Under the pieces are notes generated by a model, which was given only the letters and a program-made list of their open reading frames with translations, ran no database searches and had not been told where the DNA came from. From the NCBI GenBank assembly GCA_040881665.1, contig JBBECT010000005.1, positions 202,138-266,137 on the forward strand: 64,000 nucleotides of DNA, in the 5' to 3' direction. Source of the stretch: Actinomycetota bacterium. GTDB taxonomy: Bacteria > Actinomycetota > UBA4738 > HRBIN12. Of the stretch, positions 35,518 to 47,652 are shown one piece after another (within the stretch, counting starts at the first letter, position 1; each line of letters opens with the position of its first letter). Position numbers and translations under genes: made by a program.

Positions 35518-36696
35518 ATGCACGAGGTCGTGATCGTCGAAGGCGCCCGGACTCCGATCGGTCGGTTCCTCGGGTCGCTCTCCGAGGTTCCCGCGGTCGA
35601 GCTCGGTGAGCTCGCCGCGAAAGAGGCGCTCCGTCGGGCCGACGTCGATCCCGGCTCGATCGATCAGACGATCATCGGACACGCGCGCCAGGCGGGCAAC
35701 GGGCCGAACACGGGTCGTCAGGTCTCGATCCGCGCTGGCGTCCCGAACGAGGTCTCCGCCTTCAACGTCAACATCGCATGCGGCTCCGGGATGAAGGCCA
35801 CACAGCTCGCGACCCAGCAGATCATGCTCGGCGACGCGGAGGTCGTGCTGGCCGGCGGGATCGAGAACATGAGCCGGGTGCCGTTCCTGCTCGACCGGAT
35901 GCGAACCGGGTACCGGATCGGCGACGGGACCGTCTACGACGCGATGTACCGCGACGGGCTCCTCGACCCCCTGTGCGGCCTGCTGATGGGCGAGACCGCG
36001 GAGAACCTCGTCGATCGCTACGACATCTCGCGTGAGGAACAGGACCTGTTTGCCCTCGAGTCGCAGAGCAAGGCCGCCGACGGGGCGTCACGCCGCGCGG
36101 CGGAGCTGTTCCCCGTCACCGCACCCAACCCGAAAGGCAAAGGGGCGGTCGAGCTGGTCGAGGACGAGCACCCGCGCCCCGGAACGACGCTGGAAAAGCT
36201 CGCGGGATTGCAGCCGGTGTTCCGGGAGGGCGGCAGCGTCACCGCCGGGAACTCCTCGGGGATCACCGACGGCGCCGCGGCACTCGTGCTGATGCGCGCG
36301 GAACGCGCGAAGGCCGAGGGACGCGAGCCCCTCGCACGGATCACCGGGATGAGCTGGGCCGGCGTGGATCCGGCGTTCATGGGGATCGGACCGGTTCCCG
36401 CCACGCACAAGGTGCTCGAACGCACCGGTCTGTCGCTGCCCGACATCGACGTGATCGAGATCAACGAGGCCTTTGCGGCTCAGGTCATCGCGTGCGAGCG
36501 GGAGCTGAAGTTCGATCGCGACCGGCTGAACGTCAACGGAGGGGGCATCTCGGTCGGGCACCCGATCGGCATGAGCGGCGCGCGGATCATCCTGTCGCTC
36601 GCCTACGAGATGCGAGAACGCGATGCCGCACTCGGGCTGGCCACGCTCTGCATCTCCGGAGGCCAGGGACTCGCGGTCGTCCTCGAGCGCGCCTGA
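35518..36696 (+). CDS. Acetyl-CoA C-acetyltransferase (thiolase)
   Basis: 392 aa, standard length. Nucleophile Cys in NVNIACGSGMKAT (C88), NEAFAAQ (Asn/His region), GHPIGMSGAR (catalytic His) and LCISGGQGLA (second Cys; the usual CxGGG has Ser here as CISGG). Condenses or cleaves acetoacetyl-CoA or 3-ketoacyl-CoA. No beta-oxidation partners nearby. ATG 35518 with TAGACT (35506-35511) 6 nt upstream: leaderless. Confidence 0.93.
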   Translation: MHEVVIVEGARTPIGRFLGSLSEVPAVELGELAAKEALRRADVDPGSIDQTIIGHARQAGNGPNTGRQVSIRAGVPNEVSAFNVNIACGSGMKATQLATQQIMLGDAEVVLAGGIENMSRVPFLLDRMRTGYRIGDGTVYDAMYRDGLLDPLCGLLMGETAENLVDRYDISREEQDLFALESQSKAADGASRRAAELFPVTAPNPKGKGAVELVEDEHPRPGTTLEKLAGLQPVFREGGSVTAGNSSGITDGAAALVLMRAERAKAEGREPLARITGMSWAGVDPAFMGIGPVPATHKVLERTGLSLPDIDVIEINEAFAAQVIACERELKFDRDRLNVNGGGISVGHPIGMSGARIILSLAYEMRERDAALGLATLCISGGQGLAVVLERA

Positions 36697-36716
36697 AGCA
36701 CCGCCCCCGCCTCGAC

Positions 36717-37073
36717 TCAGCCCTGGAGCGCGATGGCGATCGGCAGCGCGGTCGCTCCCCACTCTCCGAGCTGATCGCTCGAGCGTGGCATGTACTTGTC
36801 GAGCAGCAACCGGCGAGAGAGGGCGTCCTCCGCCTCATCGGTGACGATCCGCGCCTTCGTGATCATGTCGTGCTCTCCCAGACGCAGCCCGACGGTGGGA
36901 TTCGCGAGGAGGTTCTTGACCCAGTCGGACTGATCGCCGTTGCCCGACAGGACGAACAAGGTGTCCTCGTGCAGGGCGAACCAGATCTCGATCGTGTGCG
37001 CGTGTCCGGACCGACGGCCCGTCGTGGTGATGTAGCAATAGTCCAGCTCTGCGAGCTCGGACCGGGTGTCCAA
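36717..37073 (-). CDS. Deazaflavin (F420)-dependent nitroreductase-like protein
   Basis: 118 aa, split beta-barrel of the FDOR/Ddn type: TTTGRRSGHAHTIEIWF (cofactor-binding), LFVLSGNGDQSDWVKNLLANPTVGLRLG. The TGRxSG block is characteristic of F420-binding members. Start is TTG 37073, 4 nt after the stop of a 35-aa membrane peptide, so it closes a small coupled operon headed by a receiver-domain gene. Substrate unknown. Confidence 0.82.
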   Translation of the reverse strand: MDTRSELAELDYCYITTTGRRSGHAHTIEIWFALHEDTLFVLSGNGDQSDWVKNLLANPTVGLRLGEHDMITKARIVTDEAEDALSRRLLLDKYMPRSSDQLGEWGATALPIAIALQG

Positions 37074-37077
37074 GGCC

Positions 37078-37185
37078 CTACCGGATCGCCCAGACGACGA
37101 GCGCGAGGATGATCACGACGGCGGCCCCGAGCATGATCCAATCACCCTTGCGGATCTTGCCGGGCTGCATCGCGTTGAAGCCCAT
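37078..37185 (-). CDS. 35-aa membrane peptide
   Basis: ATG 37185 (GGTGAGGG just upstream) to TAG 37080-37078. Basic N-terminus (MQPGKIRKGDW) then one hydrophobic helix IMLGAAVVIILALVVWAIR. It fits tightly between two same-strand genes (gaps 3 and 4 nt), which is the main support for it being real. Function unknown. Confidence 0.6.
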   Translation of the reverse strand: MGFNAMQPGKIRKGDWIMLGAAVVIILALVVWAIR

Positions 37186-37188
37186 CCC

Positions 37189-37410
37189 TCACCCCGCTTC
37201 CGATCCGAGTCCGTAGTACTCGCGGAACCGTTCGTCCGAGAGCCAGTACCGGTGTTGTCGAACGGTCGAGGCGTACGTCCGTGCCTCGGCGGCGTCCTTG
37301 CACGCGCGCTCGGCGACGGTCGTTCCGTCCTGTTCGACGATCGCGACCCACCAGGCTCCCTCGCGCTCGTGTGCGACGACGTCGTAACGCGGAGCCATCA
37401 CCGCATTCAC
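37189..37410 (-). CDS. Small conserved-looking protein, unknown function
   Basis: 73 aa from GTG 37410, which overlaps the upstream stop as GTGA; ATG 37398 is an alternative. Sequence: APRYDVVAHEREGAWWVAIV, then an antiparallel beta pattern, DAAEARTYASTVRQHRYWL and an acidic/aromatic end. It looks like a small alpha/beta protein. Part of the coupled chain 38074 to 36717. Confidence 0.6.
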   Translation of the reverse strand: MNAVMAPRYDVVAHEREGAWWVAIVEQDGTTVAERACKDAAEARTYASTVRQHRYWLSDERFREYYGLGSEAG

Positions 37411-37688
37411 CCGACCCGGACGTTCTCCAGCCGGTCCATGCTGTCGCGCAGCGGCCCGAGGATCGACTCCTTCTGGAAGACGAACCCGGGTTCGAGATCC
37501 GAGACCCGCTCGAGCGCCTCTTCGAGCTGCTGGCCCGCAGCCTCGGCGGCCTTGAGCGCCTCGACGAGCGTCGCGGCGTAGTCGGGTTGCAGCGGACGCC
37601 CGTCCCAAGGATCGTCGCCGCCGGCGTCGATCACCTGGTCGATGAGGAACTCACGGCCGGTGCGAGTGGACGTTCCTTTGATCTTCAC
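37407..37688 (-). CDS. Small helical protein, unknown function
   Basis: 93 aa from GTG 37688, overlapping the receiver-domain stop as GTGA. N-terminal beta segment (KIKGTSTRTGREFLIDQVID) then a long amphipathic helix rich in Ala, Glu and Leu (TLVEALKAAEAAGQQLEEALERVSDLE). The first part resembles a small ligand-binding or adaptor strand pair; no family recognised. Confidence 0.6.
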   Translation of the reverse strand: MKIKGTSTRTGREFLIDQVIDAGGDDPWDGRPLQPDYAATLVEALKAAEAAGQQLEEALERVSDLEPGFVFQKESILGPLRDSMDRLENVRVG

Positions 37689-38074
37689 GCGGTCTCCTTC
37701 GCTCGCGTCAACTCCAGGACCCGATCGGCGAGCGCGAACGGATCTACGGGCTTGTCGAACCAGGCGTCGGCACCCGACCAGCGCGCCAGCCATGCGTCGT
37801 GCGGGCGATCGAGCAGGATCACGATCACGCCCGGGAACGGAGCCGCGTCGTTGCGCAGATCGTGAGCGAGCGCGAAGGCTCCGGCCCGCGACGCGATCTC
37901 GTCGGCCACGATCACGTCCGGGACCTCGGAGCGCGCGAGCGCGATCCCCCGCTCGCCGTCGCTCGCCTCGATGAGCTCGATCGAAGCCGCTCCCAGTGCG
38001 CGCCGGATCCCGCGCACGGCCAAGCCCATCGCCTGGCGCGACTTCGGGTCCGGGGATACGACCAGCACCTTCAC
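37685..38074 (-). CDS. Stand-alone receiver-like (response regulator) protein
   Basis: 129 aa from GTG 38074. CheY-like fold: VKVLVVSPDPKSR, a likely phospho-site in PDVIVADEIASR (usual DVVLLDxxMP altered to ADE), and DKPVDPFALADRV with the conserved Lys-Pro. The acidic pocket at the N-terminus is reduced (SPD where DDD/DDE is usual), so phosphorylation may be lost. GTG 38074 was chosen because TACGAT (38087-38082) lies 7 nt upstream, the local leaderless pattern; ATG 38083 falls inside that box. Heads a five-gene coupled operon. Confidence 0.7.
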   Translation of the reverse strand: MKVLVVSPDPKSRQAMGLAVRGIRRALGAASIELIEASDGERGIALARSEVPDVIVADEIASRAGAFALAHDLRNDAAPFPGVIVILLDRPHDAWLARWSGADAWFDKPVDPFALADRVLELTRAKETA

Positions 38075-38107
38075 GCCGGGCATCGTACCCGAACCGCTCC
38101 CCAGACT

Positions 38108-38136
38108 TTGCCCCGGACCAGGTGCTCCGCTATCGT
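38108..38136 (+). promoter_or_regulatory. Promoter of the aquaporin gene
   Basis: -35-like TTGCCC (38108-38113), 17-nt spacer, -10 TATCGT (38131-38136). The same -10 hexamer and spacing occur before fhs. Leader of about 110 nt to the TTG start. Confidence 0.5.
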
Positions 38137-38253
38137 CGGCAGCGGACGCGGCTGCCGCGCGCGCGTCCCTTCCCCCGAACCTCGGTGCGCCGACGTTCGC
38201 CCCGGCCCCTTCGGCCGAGCGCGGTCGTGATCGTCACGACCAAGGAGGGAAGG

Positions 38254-38940
38254 TTGGAGAGCATCGGCAAGGCTGCCGTGGCGGAGTTCATCGCCACGTT
38301 CGCACTCATCTTCATCGGGGCGGGTTCGGTGCTCGTCTCGGGAGGGGACCTGGTCGGGGTCGCCTTGGCACACGGCCTGGTCCTCGCGATCATGGTCGCG
38401 GTCACCGCGCCGATCTCCGGAGGTCTCGTGAACCCCGGAGTGACGATCGGACTCTGGGTCACCGGCCAGATCCGGACGCCGCGCGCTGGGATCCTGGTCG
38501 GCGCCGAGCTGCTGGGTGCTGTGGCCGGGGCGTTCGTGCTCAAGGCCATCGTCCCGGCGGAGATCTTCGACGCCGGGAGCGGGGGCACCCCGACGGTGAA
38601 CACGGCGATCACCGGGTTCGGCGTCGGCCAAGCCGTGCTCCTCGAGGCGGTGCTGACCTTCTTCCTGGTCTTCGCCGTCTACGGTGCAGCCGTCAACGAC
38701 AAAGGGCCGCTCGCGACGGCCGGCTGGGTCATCGGACTCGTGCTCACCTTCGACATCCTCGTGGGCGGCCCATTCACGGGCGCCGCGATGAACCCGGCGC
38801 GGCAGTTCGGCCCCGCGGTGGCCTCCGGCACCTGGACGGATTGGTGGGTGTACTGGGTCGGCCCGATCGCCGGGGGGATCATCGCCGGTGTCGTCTACTG
38901 GGGCGTGTTCCTCCGCGACAAGGAGCCGGCGACTCCCTGA
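38254..38940 (+). CDS. MIP-family channel (aquaporin/aquaglyceroporin)
   Basis: 228 aa from TTG 38254, chosen because AAGGAGG lies 5 nt upstream and the first helix (AAVAEFIATFALIFIGAGSV) follows at once. Six membrane helices with two half-helix motifs: the first is altered to NPGVTIG (normally NPA), the second is a normal NPARQFGP. Passive water, glycerol or small-solute channel of the inner membrane. No glycerol kinase nearby. A perfect 13-bp terminator hairpin follows. Confidence 0.9.
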   Translation: MESIGKAAVAEFIATFALIFIGAGSVLVSGGDLVGVALAHGLVLAIMVAVTAPISGGLVNPGVTIGLWVTGQIRTPRAGILVGAELLGAVAGAFVLKAIVPAEIFDAGSGGTPTVNTAITGFGVGQAVLLEAVLTFFLVFAVYGAAVNDKGPLATAGWVIGLVLTFDILVGGPFTGAAMNPARQFGPAVASGTWTDWWVYWVGPIAGGIIAGVVYWGVFLRDKEPATP

Positions 38941-38957
38941 ACCACGCTCGGGAACGC

Positions 38958-38988
38958 GGTGGTCCCCGGCACCCCGCCGGGGACCACC
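38958..38988 (+). terminator. Strong hairpin after the aquaporin gene
   Basis: A perfect 13-bp stem: 38958-38970 (GGTGGTCCCCGGC) with 38976-38988, loop ACCCC. It lies 17 nt after the aquaporin stop and just before the promoter of the next gene. No U-tract. Confidence 0.7.
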
Positions 38989-39014
38989 CGGGGCGGTGCT
39001 AGCCTCGCCATCCC

Positions 39015-40214
39015 ATGACCGACGACTCCACCTACCTCGACTACGCCTCGTCCACGCCGCTGCGCGACGCGGCACGCACCGCCGCACAGGCGGCCCTCGA
39101 CACCTTCGGCGACCCCCTTCGGATCCACGGCGCCGGCAGAACGGCGCGGACCCTCCTCGAGGGCGCGCGCGCGGCGATCGCCGAGGGACTCGGGGCACAG
39201 CCCGACGAGATCGTGTTCACGTCGGGCGGCACGGAGTCGGTGTCCCTCGCGATCTGGGGAACGGTGCGCGCGATCCGCGAGCTCGGCACCCGGATCGTCG
39301 TCGGGGGCGTGGAGCATCCCGCGGTCTACGGCGTCGGACACGCGCTGGAGACCGACGGGTTCGAGGTCGTGCGGGTTCGGGTCGACGACACGGGCCGGGT
39401 GGACCTCGACGAGTTCGCATCGCAGGTGCGCGTGCCGGGAACGGTGCTCGCATCGCTCCAACATGCCAACCACGAGATCGGCACGATCCAACCGATCGGC
39501 GAGGCGGCCCGGATCTGCCGTGAAGCCAAGGTGCTGTTCCACACCGACGCGTGCCAGACGGCTGGCCGCCTCCCCCTCGACGTCTCCCGGCTCGACGTCG
39601 ACCTGCTTTCCCTGTCGGCCCACAAGTTCGGTGGGCCCGCGGGCGCGGGGGTCCTGTTCGTGCGCCGCGGGGTGGGGGTCGCCGCCTATCCGTGCGGCGA
39701 CGATCGGGAACGCAAGCGGCGTGCCGGGATGGAGAACCTGCCCGGCGTCGCCGGGATGACCGTCGCGTTCACCACGGCTCTCAAGGAGCTCGGCGACGAA
39801 GCCGCCCGGCTCTGGGCACTCACCGAGCGTCTCGGGTCCGGGATCGCCGAACGGGTCCCGCACGCCGCACTCCACGGACATCGCACCCACCGCGTGCCGC
39901 ACATCGCGTGCTTCTCGGTCGTCGGCCTCGATCCGGAGACCCTGATGATGGCCCTCGACGACCGTGGCTTCCGGATCGGCGGCGGATCCCTGTGCTCCGG
40001 TGCCCCCGGAGAGCCCTCCCCCGTCCTCGAAGCGATCGGCGTGCCGGGAACACCCTCGTTCCCGCTCTCGGTCGGGTTCGACACGACCGAGGCCTCGGTC
40101 GACGCCCTGCTCGAGGTGCTTCCCGGACTCGTCTCGCAACTCCAGGGGGTCGAGGCGACCTCGTCCGAGGCACTCGGGCGGTTCCGGGTTCCCGGTGATG
40201 CAGACCGCGGCTGA
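39015..40214 (+). CDS. Cysteine desulfurase, NifS/IscS type
   Basis: 399 aa, PLP-dependent. TYLDYASSTPL, FTSGGTESVSLA, VEHPAVY, LQHANHEIGTIQPI, HTDACQTAG, LSAHKFGGPAG (PLP Lys) and a mobile-loop Cys in GGGSLCSGAPGEPSP. Distinct from the SufS in the SUF operon, so a second desulfurase. It may serve tRNA thiolation or FdhD-dependent cofactor sulfuration; nothing local decides. ATG 39015, TAGCCT (39000-39005) 9 nt upstream, no Shine-Dalgarno. Confidence 0.9.
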   Translation: MTDDSTYLDYASSTPLRDAARTAAQAALDTFGDPLRIHGAGRTARTLLEGARAAIAEGLGAQPDEIVFTSGGTESVSLAIWGTVRAIRELGTRIVVGGVEHPAVYGVGHALETDGFEVVRVRVDDTGRVDLDEFASQVRVPGTVLASLQHANHEIGTIQPIGEAARICREAKVLFHTDACQTAGRLPLDVSRLDVDLLSLSAHKFGGPAGAGVLFVRRGVGVAAYPCGDDRERKRRAGMENLPGVAGMTVAFTTALKELGDEAARLWALTERLGSGIAERVPHAALHGHRTHRVPHIACFSVVGLDPETLMMALDDRGFRIGGGSLCSGAPGEPSPVLEAIGVPGTPSFPLSVGFDTTEASVDALLEVLPGLVSQLQGVEATSSEALGRFRVPGDADRG

Positions 40215-41291
40215 CTAGCGTTCGGGAGCGCCGACCTCCCACGTGTCCCCGCCGCGGAGGAGTTTGGAGAGGTCGCCGGCGCCGAGGCGCTCGGTCGCCG
40301 CGCCGATCTGCGCTCGAACGGCCTCGCCGTAGACCGATCGGTCCTCCTGGTGGAACACGCCGATGCAGGTCGGCTCGGTAGGTCCCTTCGCCAGATGGGC
40401 GAGCGAGAACGCCAGCGACGGATCGCCGAAGACGTCGTGCACGATGATCCGGTCGGCGTCCACGCTGTCGGTCTCGACGATCTGCAGCCGCCCGTTCTCG
40501 CCGACGGCGACCGCGCGCTCCCCGTCATCGAACAGGATCGGCTCACCGTGCACGAGGCGGATCTGGTTGTGCTTGCCCGCCTCCTTGTCGCGGAGCAGGT
40601 CGAAGGCCCCGTCGTTGAAGACGTTGCAGTTCTGATAGATCTCGATGAACGCCGTCCCGCGGTGCGCCGCCGCCTCGCGGAGCACGCCGGTGAGGTGCTG
40701 CCGGTCGTTGTCGACCGTTCGCGCGACGAAACTCGCCTCCGCGCCGAGCGCCACCGCGATCGGGTTGAACGGATGATCGAGCGAGCCGAAGGGTGTCGAC
40801 TTCGTGATCTTGCCCTCTTCGCTCGTCGGCGAGTACTGCCCCTTGGTGAGCCCGTAGATCTGATTGTTGAACAGCAGGATCTTCAGGTTGACGTTCCGGC
40901 GGAGCGCGTGGATCAGGTGGTTCCCCCCGATCGACAGACCGTCGCCGTCGCCGGTGACCACCCACACCGACAGGTTCGGGTTCGCGACGGCGATCCCGGT
41001 GGCGAGCGCGGGTGCGCGCCCGTGGATCCCGTGCATCCCGTAGGTGTCCATGTAGTAGGTGAACCGCCCCGAGCACCCGATCCCGGATACGAAGACGGTG
41101 TCCTTCGGCTCGATCCCCAGCTCCGGCATGAACCCCTGGACCGCCGACAGGATCGCGTAGTCGCCGCACCCGGGACACCAGCGGACCTCTTGGTCGCTCG
41201 TGAAGTCCTTCTTCGTCAGGGTCGCCCCGGGTGAGGGCTGCCCGCCGTCGGGCGCTGGCGCGCGCTCCGCGTGTTCGGTCGTCTCAGGCAT
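40215..41291 (-). CDS. korB: 2-oxoacid:ferredoxin oxidoreductase beta subunit (KorB)
   Basis: 358 aa. Thiamine pyrophosphate-binding subunit: VRWCPGCGDYAILSAV (Cys pair for the [4Fe-4S] cluster), SGIGCSGRF, HGRAPALATGIAVANP, GDGDGLSIGGNHLIHALRRN with the downstream NNQIYGLTKGQYSPTS (TPP/Mg loop). Actinobacterial KorB type, so 2-oxoglutarate is the likely substrate, giving succinyl-CoA and reduced ferredoxin. The start overlaps the korA stop by 8 nt. Confidence 0.92.
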   Translation of the reverse strand: MPETTEHAERAPAPDGGQPSPGATLTKKDFTSDQEVRWCPGCGDYAILSAVQGFMPELGIEPKDTVFVSGIGCSGRFTYYMDTYGMHGIHGRAPALATGIAVANPNLSVWVVTGDGDGLSIGGNHLIHALRRNVNLKILLFNNQIYGLTKGQYSPTSEEGKITKSTPFGSLDHPFNPIAVALGAEASFVARTVDNDRQHLTGVLREAAAHRGTAFIEIYQNCNVFNDGAFDLLRDKEAGKHNQIRLVHGEPILFDDGERAVAVGENGRLQIVETDSVDADRIIVHDVFGDPSLAFSLAHLAKGPTEPTCIGVFHQEDRSVYGEAVRAQIGAATERLGAGDLSKLLRGGDTWEVGAPER

Positions 41292-43122
41292 CGAGCACCC
41301 GCCTGATCTCGTCCTCGAGCTCGCCCGCGAAGATCGGGATCCCCTGCACCTTCGTGTAGCTGATCGCGTCGATCAGGAACCGGCCTCGCACGAGCAAGGC
41401 GAGCTGACCACGGTTCATCTCCGGGATCAGCACCTTCGGGTACCGGCGCAGCACCTCGCCCAGATTGGGCGGGAACGGGTTCAGGTGCACGAGGTGCGCG
41501 TGGGCCACCTTGCCCCCTTCGCGTCGCACGCGCCGGACCGCTGCCCGGATCGTGCCGTGCGACGAGCCCCAGCCGAGGACGAGCAGATCCGCGTCCTCGT
41601 TAGCTTCGGGCTCAAGCTCGGGGATCGAACCGGCGACCGCCTCGACCTTCCGCTCCCGGAGCAGGGTCATCGCCTCGTGGTTCTCCGGCTCGTAGGAGAT
41701 GTTGCCCGTGACCTCCTCGCGTTCGAGGCCTCCGATGCGGTGCTCGAGTCCCTCCGTGCCGGGAAGGGCCCATGGACGCGCGAGTTTGTCGTCACGCAGG
41801 TACGGGAGGAACCCATCCGGGTGGTTCGTGCCGGTCGCGTAGTCCGGTGAGAACGTCGGGAGGTCGTCCACCTGTGGCAGCAGCCACGGCTCCGAGGAGT
41901 TCGCCAGGAACGTGTCCGACAGCAGGATCACGGGCGTGCGGTAGGTGACCGCGATCCGCGAGGCCTCGATCGCGGCATCGAAGCAATGCGACGGAGACTT
42001 CGCCGCGACGATCGGCATCGGGGACTCGCCGTGGCGACCGAACAGCGCCAACAGCAGATCGGTCTGCTCGGTCTTCGTCGGCATGCCGGTCGACGGTCCG
42101 GACCGCATCACGTCGACGATCACCATCGGCAGCTCCATGATGACCGCGAGACCGAGCGTCTCGGCTTTGAGATCCATACCCGGGCCGCTGGTCCCCGTGA
42201 CCCCGAGCTTGCCAGCGAACGAGGCCCCGAGCGCCATGTTCACCGCCGCGATCTCGTCCTCGGCCTGGAGGGTGACGACGCCGAAGTTCTTGTGACGCGA
42301 CAGCTCGTGGAGCAATTCGGAGGCCGGAGTGATCGGGTAGCTCGCGTAGAACAGCGGTACCCCGCTACGATCGCTCGCGGCCACCAGCCCCCACGCGAGC
42401 GCGGTCGAGCCGGCGACGTTGCGGTACAGGCCGGGCGTCGCGGGAGCGGGTTTGACCTCGTAGCTCTGCGCGAACAGCTCGGTGGTCTCGCCGAAGTTGT
42501 ATCCCGCCTTGAAGGCGCCGACGTTGGCTTCGAGGATCTGTTCCTTGCCCGAGAACTTGCGCTCGAGCCAGTCGAGCGTGGTCTCGGGCGGACGTCCGTA
42601 CATCCAGCTGAGCAGGCCGAGCGCGAACATGTTCTTCGAACGCTCCGCCTCCTTCTTCGTGAGACCGAGCCCCTCGGTCGCGCGAACCGTGATCGTGGTC
42701 ATCGGGACCTTGAACACCTGGTAGCCCTCGAGCGTGCCGTCGGCCAGCGGATCGCCGTCGTAGCCCGCCTTCTCGAGGTTGCGCTGGGTGAAGGCGTCCT
42801 CGTTCAGGATCACCGTGCCGCCGCTCGTCACGGTGTGCAGATCGGCCTTCAACGCGGCGGGGTTCATCGCGACGAGGACGTTGGGATGGTCCCCCGGTGT
42901 CGTGACGTCTTCGGAGGCGAACTGGATCTGGAACGCCGAGACGCCGTGGACGGTGCCGGCCGGAGCACGGATCTCCGCAGGGAAGTCCGGAAGGGTGGCG
43001 AGGTCGTTGCCGAGGACCGCGGTTGCGTTCGTGAACCGGTCTCCCGTGAGCTGCATCCCGTCACCGGAATCGCCGGCGAACCGGATGATCACGCGATCGC
43101 GCTGCTCAACAGCTTTCGACAT
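41284..43122 (-). CDS. korA: 2-oxoacid:ferredoxin oxidoreductase alpha subunit (KorA, gamma-alpha fusion)
   Basis: 612 aa. N-terminal gamma domain (RVIIRFAGDSGDGMQLTGDRFT) fused to the alpha pyrimidine-binding domain (YPITPASELLHELS, QAEDEIAAVNMALGASFAG, TGTSGPGMDLKAE). C-terminal domain II from about residue 470. Forms the KorAB heterodimer, an oxygen-tolerant CO2-releasing step of the TCA cycle in many actinobacteria. Upstream leader of 200 nt has no clear Shine-Dalgarno near the ATG. Confidence 0.93.
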   Translation of the reverse strand: MSKAVEQRDRVIIRFAGDSGDGMQLTGDRFTNATAVLGNDLATLPDFPAEIRAPAGTVHGVSAFQIQFASEDVTTPGDHPNVLVAMNPAALKADLHTVTSGGTVILNEDAFTQRNLEKAGYDGDPLADGTLEGYQVFKVPMTTITVRATEGLGLTKKEAERSKNMFALGLLSWMYGRPPETTLDWLERKFSGKEQILEANVGAFKAGYNFGETTELFAQSYEVKPAPATPGLYRNVAGSTALAWGLVAASDRSGVPLFYASYPITPASELLHELSRHKNFGVVTLQAEDEIAAVNMALGASFAGKLGVTGTSGPGMDLKAETLGLAVIMELPMVIVDVMRSGPSTGMPTKTEQTDLLLALFGRHGESPMPIVAAKSPSHCFDAAIEASRIAVTYRTPVILLSDTFLANSSEPWLLPQVDDLPTFSPDYATGTNHPDGFLPYLRDDKLARPWALPGTEGLEHRIGGLEREEVTGNISYEPENHEAMTLLRERKVEAVAGSIPELEPEANEDADLLVLGWGSSHGTIRAAVRRVRREGGKVAHAHLVHLNPFPPNLGEVLRRYPKVLIPEMNRGQLALLVRGRFLIDAISYTKVQGIPIFAGELEDEIRRVLDA

Positions 43123-43322
43123 CGGTTCGGGCGGGCCGCGAGCGACCGCCTGGGCGCCTCCTCACAACATCGGATCGAATCCTGGATCGTTCGGACACTT
43201 CCACCTTATCGAACGCTTCCGCTTCCGAAGCCGGACACGTCAGAAATCCGGACGAACCTGGTGACGCATCGGCCGCTCGGAACGCGGCGATCCCCGCTCG
43301 GGGTGACGAAGCGACGAGCGAC
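43123..43322. other. Intergenic region before korA
   Basis: 200 nt with no credible ORF. It contains a small GC palindrome (around 43291-43306, CCCC-GCTC-GGGG) that may end the upstream cyclic-nucleotide-binding gene. The korA promoter must lie here; no convincing -35/-10 pair was found. Confidence 0.5.
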
Positions 43323-43829
43323 CTAGCTCGTCAGGAGCTTCTCGGCCGCCCGCAGGCGACCCGCGAGCGTCTCCAGTACCCGCTCAGCCATCTTCGGCTC
43401 GGACCGAGCCAGCTTGAGGAACTCGCGGCGGAACAGGCGCACGGTGACGAGGGGGGTCTGCGCCCCGACGGATGCCGTGCGCGGCCCGCGATCGAGCAAC
43501 GAGATCTCGCCGAAGAACTCGCCGGGGCCGAGCTTGGTCAGGGTCCGGCCCCCTCGGGTCACCTTCGCCTGGCCCTCGAGGATCACGAACAGGGTCTGCC
43601 CCAGGTCGCCTTCCCGGATCACCGCGGTGCCCGGACGGAACCGCACCTCGTCGACCACGTCGGCGAGCTGGTTGAGGTGCCGACGGGACAGGCCGGAGAA
43701 CAACGGGACCCCGGCGAGGGCGTCCGCGCTGCGGCGCCGCACCTTGGAAGCGACGGGCTTGGGAGTGACCGGCCCCCGGGTGGAGGGCTTCGATCGCGTC
43801 GTCAGCAGGTCGATCGGCGTTTTGCTCAT
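43323..43829 (-). CDS. Cyclic-nucleotide-binding domain protein without a DNA-binding domain
   Basis: 168 aa. Residues 40-160 form a CAP-type effector domain (VPLFSGLSRRHLNQLADVVDE, GDLGQTLFVILEGQAKV, LGPGEFFGEISLLDRGPRTASVGAQT with the phosphate-binding cassette FGEISLL...RTASV). No helix-turn-helix follows; the end is a short helix (RVLETLAGRLRAAEKLL). The N-terminal 40 residues are basic and probably disordered. Perhaps a cAMP-responsive regulator of a partner. ATG 43829 with TAGGCT (43842-43837) 7 nt upstream: leaderless. Confidence 0.82.
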   Translation of the reverse strand: MSKTPIDLLTTRSKPSTRGPVTPKPVASKVRRRSADALAGVPLFSGLSRRHLNQLADVVDEVRFRPGTAVIREGDLGQTLFVILEGQAKVTRGGRTLTKLGPGEFFGEISLLDRGPRTASVGAQTPLVTVRLFRREFLKLARSEPKMAERVLETLAGRLRAAEKLLTS

Positions 43830-43836
43830 TGGCCGG

Positions 43837-43977
43837 AGCCTACCCCAGAGCAGCGACGCGGCGCGAGGCGCCTCGCTCCTGACCGTTGGTCAGTTGCAAC
43901 CAGTGGCGACTAGGATGCCTCCTGTGACCCGCACGACAAGACCCGACCGTCATCCCGCCACCCTCCGAGGGTAGCCT
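43837..43977. promoter_or_regulatory. Divergent promoter region between the cNMP-binding gene and metH
   Basis: Minus-strand -10 TAGGCT (43842-43837) serves the cNMP-binding gene; plus-strand -10 TAGCCT (43972-43977) lies 7 nt before metH GTG 43985. A further plus-strand TAGGAT (43911-43916) precedes a 16-codon ORF, GTG 43924 to TAG 43972-43974, whose stop overlaps the metH -10. GTTGCAAC (43893-43900) is an 8-bp palindrome. I found no cobalamin or SAM riboswitch. Confidence 0.5.
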
Positions 43978-43984
43978 CCGCACC

Positions 43985-47623
<3,639 letters not shown>

Positions 47624-47652
47624 CTCCGCGGAACCGCTGGTACCGTGCCCGG

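Noticed and set aside
43830-43984. Cobalamin or SAM riboswitch upstream of metH
   Set aside because: Only about 155 nt shared with a divergent gene, no B12-box or SAM core, and the metH promoter leaves no leader.
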